The notes beneath the pieces are model-generated. The model had not been told where the DNA came from, ran no database searches, and saw only the letters and a program-made list of their open reading frames with translations. 5,097 nt of DNA from a bacterium (GTDB lineage: Bacteria; T1Sed10-126): contig PWOD01000082.1 of the NCBI GenBank assembly GCA_003557545.1, positions 1 to 5,097 of the forward strand, written 5' to 3'. Positions 1-4,792 of the stretch are shown here, piece by piece; the stretch's first letter is position 1; the number at the start of each line of letters is the position of its first letter. The position numbers were made by a program, and so were the translations under genes.

Positions 1-569
1 AAAAATATCTTAAACAGCTTGAAATTCCTAACAATCAACGCTGGATTGACTGTTATTTAGAACTCCGAAATCTCCCCGGGAGGGTGGCAAGAAAACTCCA
101 CCGAGGAACTCTTTCCATACAGTTGTTTTACCAGCTACATGAACTGGCAGAACCGGTTTTTCAAATCATTATTAGAGAGCTGGAAGCCGACAGACTGCAT
201 TTAACTGTCCAGCAGGCCCGACGGCTGGCGGAAGCATTTCGCCGGATAACTCCGGATCAGATTGATCAAGCCGAGCTTTCTGGGTTGTTAAACTGTAAAA
301 AATCTCCCAAAAAACAGGGGGATAATTTGCTTAAAATTCTGGAACAGCGAGCTTTCCCCGAAACCATGGCATATTATGAACAATTCCGGAAACTTTTACA
401 ACAACTTGAAATAAACAGCAAAATTTCTATCATGCCACCAAAAAATTTCGAAGGTAATAATCTACAATTTAATTTTCAAGCAGATTCTGCAGAAGAGCTT
501 GAAGAACTAACAGAATCTCTGAAAGAGTGTACTACTTTATTTGACTTTTTTACCGAACTTTCCAGATGA
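1..569 (+). CDS. ParB-like DNA-binding protein, 3' part (5' end outside window)
   Basis: The reading frame is open from the window edge (first full codon at base 3) to TGA at 567-569, giving 188 visible residues. No in-frame ATG, GTG or TTG occurs before the GTG at 84, and that GTG has a purine-rich stretch directly against it with no spacing. It is therefore probably an internal valine and the gene begins upstream. The visible part starts with a helical stretch of the kind that follows the ParB/KorB nuclease-like domain: 'LELRNLPGRVARKLHRGTLS' (about residues 20-39) resembles the ParB pattern in which a few residues after the helix-turn-helix read 'L.LP..v...l..G.lS...A..L'. Leucine- and glutamate-rich helices follow, then a C-terminal segment around 'MPPKNFEGNNLQFNF' and a final amphipathic helix. 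The role is likely sequence-specific DNA binding in the cytoplasm. It does not look like the housekeeping chromosome-partition ParB, because no parA is visible and the partner gene is an SPL-type enzyme coupled through ATGA. The family assignment is by pattern recognition only; the diagnostic N-terminal ParB motifs lie outside the window. Confidence 0.6.
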   Translation, partial: KYLKQLEIPNNQRWIDCYLELRNLPGRVARKLHRGTLSIQLFYQLHELAEPVFQIIIRELEADRLHLTVQQARRLAEAFRRITPDQIDQAELSGLLNCKKSPKKQGDNLLKILEQRAFPETMAYYEQFRKLLQQLEINSKISIMPPKNFEGNNLQFNFQADSAEELEELTESLKECTTLFDFFTELSR

Positions 570-1579
570 ACAGTCTCCTGCCTGGGAAGCTGCTGATCGA
601 CTCGACAACTCGCGACTATCCGGGGATTTCTCAGGTAATAAATAAAGCCAGGGAATTAGAGATAAAGGTCGAGCTGATAAACAACCATTCTCCATACAAC
701 ACAGCCAACTTAACTCCGGGCACCGTTTTTCTGGAAACAAAAAAACGCTCTTATCTTAAAAACTGGTCACATCCTGCAGCCCTGCCCGATAGCCCGGAGA
801 TCTGTCTGACCCCAATTCAAGGCTGTCTATTTAATTGTCGCTACTGTTATCTTCAGGATTACCTGGAGAACTCCCGGTTTGTTGCCGCCACGATCAACTA
901 CCAGTTATTGACAGCTGAGCTTGAAACAGCAATTGCCCGGGGCGGAAACAACTTTAGTCTCGGTGAGCTGAGCGACGGCCTCCTGCTGGAACCATTAATC
1001 AACTATCTACCTGAGCTCTGGCCATCGTTCTACAATAACCCCGGGGCAAGCCTGGAGATTCGAACTAAAACTGACACAGTCGAGTCAGTTATTAACAACA
1101 TTAAACCCTTAAATAACCTGATCTTTTCATGGACACTAACACCAGCTGAAACCGCACCAGCTATTGAGCTGGGAGCTCCTCCGGTGGCCGGCCGAATAGA
1201 GGCCCTCAAGCAACTGCAGAGCAAAGGATTCAGAACTGCCATTCGATTTGATCCGATAATTTTAACAACAGATTGGGCTGAAAATTATTACACTTTTATC
1301 AACAGATTGAAAAATACCATCCAGTTTGATCGTTTGAGTTTTGTCAAACTCGGGACTTTTCGTTTTCCCCGGGGTCTGGATAAAGAAATTATTCGCCGGT
1401 TTCCCGGGACAGATTTTATCCGGGATGAATTCATCCTGTCTCCGGATGGCAAATACCGTTATCCCAGGGGTCGGCGAACCGGAGCTTATAATTATCTGAT
1501 CGACCTTTTAAAGGATTCGACCCGGAGAATAGAGCTTTCAATGGAACCAGATTACATCTGGAAGGCGGTTGGATTATAA
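566..1579 (+). CDS. Spore photoproduct lyase family radical SAM protein (donor Cys absent)
   Basis: This is a 337-residue cytoplasmic radical-SAM enzyme, close to the roughly 340 residues usual for SplB. The 4Fe-4S/SAM motif CxxxCxxC is C87-C91-C94 in 'GCLFNCRYCYLQ', which matches the SPL-type spacing and the following YLQ. Other SPL-like landmarks are 'EIRTKTDTV' (165-173, with K168 at the position of the SplB lysine in its TKF motif), R210 in 'VAGRIEAL', 'RFDPIIL' (227-233), and a C-terminal tyrosine/arginine-rich segment at 297-310. In SplB the hydrogen-donor cysteine sits in an 'ACTSD' motif. Here the aligned stretch is 'GELSD' (133-137), placing Glu134 at the donor site. Y93 and Y95, equivalent to the SplB relay tyrosines, are kept. 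It probably generates a 5'-deoxyadenosyl radical and may act on a DNA lesion or another substrate; true spore photoproduct repair is uncertain. The ATG at 566-568 overlaps the TGA of the ParB-like gene, so expression is probably coupled. The family call is firm; the substrate is not. Confidence 0.9.
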   Translation: MNSLLPGKLLIDSTTRDYPGISQVINKARELEIKVELINNHSPYNTANLTPGTVFLETKKRSYLKNWSHPAALPDSPEICLTPIQGCLFNCRYCYLQDYLENSRFVAATINYQLLTAELETAIARGGNNFSLGELSDGLLLEPLINYLPELWPSFYNNPGASLEIRTKTDTVESVINNIKPLNNLIFSWTLTPAETAPAIELGAPPVAGRIEALKQLQSKGFRTAIRFDPIILTTDWAENYYTFINRLKNTIQFDRLSFVKLGTFRFPRGLDKEIIRRFPGTDFIRDEFILSPDGKYRYPRGRRTGAYNYLIDLLKDSTRRIELSMEPDYIWKAVGL

Positions 1580-1591
1580 CCAGTTGGAAAT

Positions 1592-1649
1592 AGATTTTTA
1601 GATCAATCACCAGCCCACTTCCCGAAAAATTAGTGAGGCTGAAAAATCT
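1592..1649 (+). other. Two-part imperfect hairpin after the SPL-family gene
   Basis: Outer arms AGATTTTT (1592-1599) and AAAAATCT (1642-1649) are perfectly complementary. Inside them AGCCCACT (1612-1619) pairs with AGTGAGGCT (1632-1640) with one bulged A. The left side between the stems has 12 unpaired bases and the right side has one. It begins 13 bases after the SPL stop codon, where a transcription end would be expected. The downstream side is only 'TTTG'-like, not a clear U-run, so it is a weak terminator candidate at best. It could instead be part of the leader of the next operon. Confidence 0.3.
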
Positions 1650-1666
1650 TTGTGCATAATGTAAAC

Positions 1667-1695
1667 TTAAGTTAGGGAAGGGTTCAGATTAAAAT
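1667..1695 (+). promoter_or_regulatory. Weak sigma-A-like promoter candidate for the amidase/exeAB operon
   Basis: TAAAAT at 1690-1695 matches five of six bases of the -10 consensus. The hexamer 17 bases upstream, TTAAGT at 1667-1672, matches the -35 consensus poorly (three of six). Transcription would begin near 1702, about 28 bases ahead of the small ORF start and inside the GTTGA-GA-TCAAC palindrome. An alternative -10-like hexamer, CATAAT at 1655-1660, has no good partner. A promoter is expected here because this is the only long gap between the SPL-family gene and the tightly packed downstream genes, but the sequence support is modest. Confidence 0.25.
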
Positions 1696-1698
1696 CCT

Positions 1699-1710
1699 GT
1701 TGAGATCAAC
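1699..1710. repeat. Perfect 12-bp palindrome GTTGA-GA-TCAAC, possible operator
   Basis: Five-base arms GTTGA and TCAAC flank a central GA. The palindrome sits between the candidate -10 element and the ribosome binding site of the small ORF, a classic place for a repressor site. It is short enough to occur by chance, and no matching second copy is seen in the window. An adjoining weaker hairpin, AGGGTT (1679-1684) with AATCCT (1693-1698) and one G-U pair, lies just upstream. Confidence 0.2.
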
Positions 1711-1713
1711 GTT

Positions 1714-1720
1714 AGGAGAG
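1714..1720 (+). promoter_or_regulatory. Strong ribosome binding site AGGAGAG for the 41-codon ORF
   Basis: AGGAGAG lies 9 bases before the ATG at 1730-1732. It is the best Shine-Dalgarno sequence in the intergenic region. It supports translation starting at 1730 and not first at the amidase ATG 127 bases further on. Confidence 0.55.
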
Positions 1721-1729
1721 CAATTTAAC

Positions 1730-1855
1730 ATGCAATTAGCTCATAGCCAGCAGAATTATTTTGAGGACGCAACCACCCTCTGTGAAAAGTCCCGATCAAC
1801 TTTAATCGCCGACAATGAAATTACTCAATTGCTTTTTTCTGGAGTGACTGATTAG
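1730..1855 (+). CDS. Small ORF, 41 residues, unrecognised
   Basis: ATG at 1730 runs to TAG at 1853-1855 and encodes 41 residues beginning 'MQLAHSQQNYFEDATTLCEK' and ending 'GVTD'. I do not recognise a family. It is soluble-looking: no membrane segment or signal peptide, one cysteine (C18), a polar and acidic first half, and a short hydrophobic patch 'TQLLFSGV' near the end. Support for it being real comes from the strong AGGAGAG site at good spacing and from its stop codon lying one base before the ATG of the amidase gene, an arrangement typical of coupled genes. It could be a true small protein, a leader ORF that feeds ribosomes into the amidase gene, or a chance ORF, since 41 codons is short enough for that. 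Conservation of the protein sequence in relatives would decide. Confidence 0.5.
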   Translation: MQLAHSQQNYFEDATTLCEKSRSTLIADNEITQLLFSGVTD

Positions 1856-1856
1856 G

Positions 1857-2672
1857 ATGTGGAATAAACGCTGGGCTATTGCTCAGCTTGATTCAGCTGT
1901 AGAGCTGGAAAACAACCTGAATAAATCGCTGGCCTTTATCAAACGAGCCGCAGCTAACAACTGCAGCTTGATTGCTTTTCCGGAGTTTTTCTTACAAAGA
2001 GCAGAGGCAGAAACCCTCCGGAAAACTCCTGCCATAGATTATCAAACTGCCCTGGAAAGTTTACAAAAAATGGCGGCGGATATTGATCTTCACATTCTTG
2101 TCGGTTCAGTTCCATATCCAACCGATCAAGCGCAACAAACTTTTTATAACAGAACGATAGTTTTCAATAATCACGGGTTTAAAACTGCGACCTATGATAA
2201 AATTCATCTGTTTTCGGCGCGGTTTAAAAATCAGCCGGAGATCTCCGAAAAAGAGATGTTTACCAATGGGTCTAAGATAACGGTGGAAAATATCGACGGT
2301 ATCAGCTGTGGTCTGGCGATCTGCTATGATCTACGGTTCCCCGAACTATTTCGTAAACAGTCAGAAGGGGGAGCCGAGCTGTTCTTTCTCCCGGCTAATT
2401 TCACTCAAATCTCCGGTTGCTATCACTGGAAACCTCTTTTACAGGCCCGTGCCATAGAAAATCAAGCTTATATCGTGGCCCCCGCACAGACCGGCCATAA
2501 TCGAGAAACCGGTGTTGTCAGTTATGGCCACAGCATGGTGGTAAATCCCTGGGGTGAGATTGTTTGCGAGGCTGGAACTGAAGAACAACTTTTGATTTTT
2601 CAACTCTCAGAAGAGGTGCTTAACAGGGCCCGCCAGACGATCTGCAGTTTAAAAGACAGGAGGATCTACTGA
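1857..2672 (+). CDS. Nitrilase-superfamily amidase (Nit1/Nit2-like carbon-nitrogen hydrolase)
   Basis: This is a 271-residue cytoplasmic hydrolase, full length for the Nit branch of the superfamily. The catalytic triad is visible: E43 in 'FPEFF', K115 in 'YDKIHLF' and C156 in 'AICYDLRFPEL'. A second conserved glutamate is likely E131, 16 residues after the lysine and 25 before the cysteine. The later signatures 'LLQARAIENQAYIVAPAQTG' (194-213) and 'YGHSMVVNPWGE' (223-234), with a C-terminal arginine-rich 'DRRIY', are typical of deaminated glutathione amidase (Nit1) and omega-amidase (Nit2). Those enzymes hydrolyse the amide of deaminated glutathione or of alpha-ketoglutaramate, both metabolite-repair reactions. 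I cannot separate the two substrates from sequence alone. The start at 1857 places the expected first beta-strand 'RWAIAQLD' at residues 5-12. The nearest ribosome binding site is GGAG at 1841-1844, rather far from the ATG (12 bases), and the small ORF stop is one base upstream, so coupling is likely. It is followed after 2 bases by the ExeA-like gene. Confidence 0.9.
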   Translation: MWNKRWAIAQLDSAVELENNLNKSLAFIKRAAANNCSLIAFPEFFLQRAEAETLRKTPAIDYQTALESLQKMAADIDLHILVGSVPYPTDQAQQTFYNRTIVFNNHGFKTATYDKIHLFSARFKNQPEISEKEMFTNGSKITVENIDGISCGLAICYDLRFPELFRKQSEGGAELFFLPANFTQISGCYHWKPLLQARAIENQAYIVAPAQTGHNRETGVVSYGHSMVVNPWGEIVCEAGTEEQLLIFQLSEEVLNRARQTICSLKDRRIY

Positions 2673-2674
2673 GT

Positions 2675-4498
2675 ATGAAAGAACTCTACCAGGACTATTT
2701 TGGTTTCGACAATAAGCCGTTTAACGTCACGCCTGATCCGGATTTTCTCAACTACAGCGAACAACATAAAGAGGCCCTTGCTCATATCCTCTACGGTGTA
2801 ACCGAAAGAAAAGGTTTTGTTCTCTTAACCGGTCGGGTCGGGTCGGGGAAAACAACCATCTGCCGGGCCTTTTTACGGGAATTGGACGATCAAATAAAAA
2901 CAGCTCTTATATTAAACTCAACAATGAATTTCCAGGAACTTCTGGCAACTATAGCTGATGAGTTTGGTCTAAAATTACCCCCCGAAACAACTAAAAAACA
3001 GTATATTGATCAGCTTAATGAATTTGTTCTGGAACAGTATCGACAGAGAAATAATCTCTGTGTAATTATCGATGAAGCTCAAAATCTTTCCCCTGAGGTG
3101 CTAGAAAATTTACGTCTCCTATCCAATCTGGAGACCGACAAAGAAAAGCTAATTCAAACCGTTCTGGTTGGCCAACCAGAACTTAACAGCCTTCTCAACG
3201 AACAGGGACTAAGACAGTTAAAACAACGAATTGCTGTGCGCTGTCACCTGTCCAACCTTAGCCGTGAAGAGACCAGAGAATATGTACTCCACCGCCTCAA
3301 ACAGGCGAATCCACAAAAACCTATTAAGGTTAATAAGAATATTTTTAAACAACTTTACAAAATTACCAGGGGTAATCCACGAACTATCAATCTACTCTGT
3401 GACCGTGTTTTAATGGCCGCCTATGTAGATGAATCTCGAACCCTGAACATTGATCATCTACTCAGAGCAGGGGAGGACCTGCTTGACGAAAAAAAGCTTG
3501 AAGATGCCGACTCCGGCAGTTCATTAACTGTTCGAAGATTAGAAAAGTTTACCAGCCGTGATAGTTTTACCAATAAGATTTTTCATGCTATCCGCCGGGG
3601 CTGGGTGGCGGCACTGATTCTGGCAATCGTAATCTTTGGTTTCAATCTGCTACTCCAGAGCGACCCGAGCGATTTAACAAATCTATTTATTAATAATTCT
3701 AATGTCGGAGATGAACCGTCACTAACTGAACTGGATGAAACCAGTTCAGTTACCCCGGTTGAAGAAGATCAGGGTTTAACCGCTGTTGAACAGAAGCTGG
3801 CCAACCCCTGGGGTGTCGAGCACGCAAGAACAATCGATCTTTCTATGGAACAATCAAAACTTCACGGGATAGCACGACTGGCAAGCCTTAGATATGGTCA
3901 ATTAACCGGTCAGAAAGAACCCCTGAAATTAACCCTGTTAGAGTTTGATGAAAAGCTCACTCTCCGGGAAATTTTTACTGATTATTTGCCGGCCGACACG
4001 CTCTATCTGGAAAATATTAGTTTTAAAAAAGCCAGCCAAAAAACTCTACCTGGATTATTATTATGGGAAGATGACCTGGGACAAAGATATCTATTATCGG
4101 TCCCCGAAGAAGAAAAAATCTGGGATCCGCTTAGTGGCTGGATCTCACCAACTTCCGATAAGTTCGAATCAGAGATGCTGCTGATCACCAATCTGAACTT
4201 TAATCCCAATCAGATCTATCGTGAGGGCCAGACAGTGGAGGCGATCAGCCATCTTCAAATATTATTAAACGCAGCGGGAGATTATCAACTACCCGGGATT
4301 AACTCCTTCGGTCCGTTAACTCGAAACGCGGTAATAGATTTTCAAAACAGCGAGGGTATTGAAGTGGACGGCCGGGTTGGCCCCCGCACAGTTTTAAAAT
4401 TAGTTGAGGTTGCAGGAGCCGGGCAGATTACCTGGGACGAATTAGAAATCAGAAATTTTTTCGAAAGGTTTGGTGAGCCTGATAGTGTCACTGATTAA
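2675..4498 (+). CDS. ExeA/GspA-like AAA+ ATPase with membrane span and peptidoglycan-binding domain
   Basis: This is a 607-residue inner-membrane ATPase, somewhat longer than the roughly 550 residues of Aeromonas ExeA. The family-typical start 'YFGFDNKPFNVTPDPDFL' (8-25) precedes the AAA+ domain. Walker A is 'GRVGSGKTT' (53-61), Walker B is 'CVIIDEAQ' (129-136), a sensor-1-like 'VLVGQPEL' lies at 163-170, and R236 in 'GNPRTINLL' fits sensor 2. A charged linker leads to one transmembrane helix at about 310-327, preceded by basic residues 'RR' (inside-positive). The periplasmic part holds a GspA-type C39-like middle region at about 430-500 ('LLLWEDDLGQRYLL') and a peptidoglycan-binding domain type 1 at about 515-577 ('INSFGPLTRNAVIDFQ', 'VDGRVGPRTV'). 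In known systems ExeA with ExeB uses ATP and peptidoglycan binding to help assemble the secretin. AGGAGG at 2658-2663, 11 bases before the ATG and inside the amidase gene, sets the start. The ExeB-like gene overlaps its 3' end. No secretin or other type II secretion genes are visible in the window. Confidence 0.92.
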   Translation: MKELYQDYFGFDNKPFNVTPDPDFLNYSEQHKEALAHILYGVTERKGFVLLTGRVGSGKTTICRAFLRELDDQIKTALILNSTMNFQELLATIADEFGLKLPPETTKKQYIDQLNEFVLEQYRQRNNLCVIIDEAQNLSPEVLENLRLLSNLETDKEKLIQTVLVGQPELNSLLNEQGLRQLKQRIAVRCHLSNLSREETREYVLHRLKQANPQKPIKVNKNIFKQLYKITRGNPRTINLLCDRVLMAAYVDESRTLNIDHLLRAGEDLLDEKKLEDADSGSSLTVRRLEKFTSRDSFTNKIFHAIRRGWVAALILAIVIFGFNLLLQSDPSDLTNLFINNSNVGDEPSLTELDETSSVTPVEEDQGLTAVEQKLANPWGVEHARTIDLSMEQSKLHGIARLASLRYGQLTGQKEPLKLTLLEFDEKLTLREIFTDYLPADTLYLENISFKKASQKTLPGLLLWEDDLGQRYLLSVPEEEKIWDPLSGWISPTSDKFESEMLLITNLNFNPNQIYREGQTVEAISHLQILLNAAGDYQLPGINSFGPLTRNAVIDFQNSEGIEVDGRVGPRTVLKLVEVAGAGQITWDELEIRNFFERFGEPDSVTD

Positions 4499-4697
4499 AC
4501 AGGCGCTCGATAGAGCCGAAGCAGAACGCCGTAAACAGTCAGAAAATTCCCAGGATAGTCCAACCATCTCAACCGACCAAACAGCCGGCAAACAGCAAGA
4601 ATTATCCCTGACGAACCTTTTCTGGATTATAATAATTCTAATTCTGGCAGCAGTTGTCGGTGCATTGATAGTATTATTGCTGATAATTTTCTTGTAA
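4485..4697 (+). CDS. ExeB/GspB-like short inner-membrane protein
   Basis: I place the start at GTG 4485, giving 70 residues that begin (M)SLIKQALDRAEAERRK. That matches the hallmark N-terminus of GspB/ExeB proteins (MS-x-I-L-x-A-L-x-K-A-E-x-E-R). GGTGAG at 4472-4477 lies 7 bases ahead as ribosome binding site. A longer version from TTG 4470 would add five residues ahead of the conserved motif and is less likely. A polar linker (17-44) is followed by a very hydrophobic segment at 45-70 that ends at the last residue. The protein would be anchored in the inner membrane with its N-terminus in the cytoplasm. The gene overlaps the ExeA-like ATPase gene by 14 bases, which supports the partner assignment. 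Most known ExeB/GspB proteins are much longer, with a periplasmic domain that is entirely missing here; nothing after the stop codon restores it in this frame. Confidence 0.8.
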   Translation: MSLIKQALDRAEAERRKQSENSQDSPTISTDQTAGKQQELSLTNLFWIIIILILAAVVGALIVLLLIIFL

Positions 4698-4712
4698 CGG
4701 TTATTTTACATA

Positions 4713-4735
4713 ATATAACTTATCGGAAGTTATAT
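4713..4735. terminator. Perfect 9-bp inverted repeat between convergent genes, probable bidirectional terminator
   Basis: ATATAACTT (4713-4721) and AAGTTATAT (4727-4735) are exact complements around the 5-base loop ATCGG. The hairpin starts 15 bases after the ExeB-like stop codon and lies 57 bases beyond the stop codon of the minus-strand M23 gene. That is the expected position for a terminator serving both genes. The stem is AT-rich and neither side has a clean T-run (GTTTAAACC on the right; TTTTACATA before it on the left), so termination efficiency may be low. Confidence 0.5.
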
Positions 4736-4792
4736 GTTTAAACCTTTATATCTGCCCCAAAACGACCAGAGCCCTCATCCTATCCTATCAGT

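Noticed and set aside
84-86. GTG at 84 as the start of the ParB-like gene
   Set aside because: The frame stays open to the window edge, the upstream residues continue the domain, and the purine-rich stretch is directly against the GTG with no spacing.
537-740. 67-codon minus-strand ORF across the ParB-like/SPL junction
   Set aside because: It overlaps two well-supported plus-strand genes and its translation shows no recognisable domain; a shadow frame.
1030-1242. 70-codon minus-strand ORF inside the SPL-family gene
   Set aside because: It is fully inside conserved SPL coding sequence (K168, R210 region) and has no family signal.
1671-1712. tRNA-like segment (GGGTTCAGATTAAAATCC resembles a T-arm)
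   Set aside because: The loop is too long for a T-loop and no acceptor, D or anticodon arms can be built around it.
3231-3413. 60-codon plus-strand ORF inside the ExeA-like gene
   Set aside because: It lies out of frame within the AAA+ domain, including the sensor-2 region, so it is a shadow.
3945-4209. Overlapping plus- and minus-strand ORFs inside the periplasmic part of the ExeA-like gene
   Set aside because: Both are out of frame with a region that reads well as the GspA middle domain; the lysine-rich and serine-rich compositions are shadow-like.
566-4697. A new defence or mobile system built from the ParB-like, radical SAM and ATPase genes
   Set aside because: The ATPase is a clear ExeA/GspA with membrane and peptidoglycan-binding parts and belongs to a different apparent operon, separated by a 277-base gap from the ParB-like/SPL pair.
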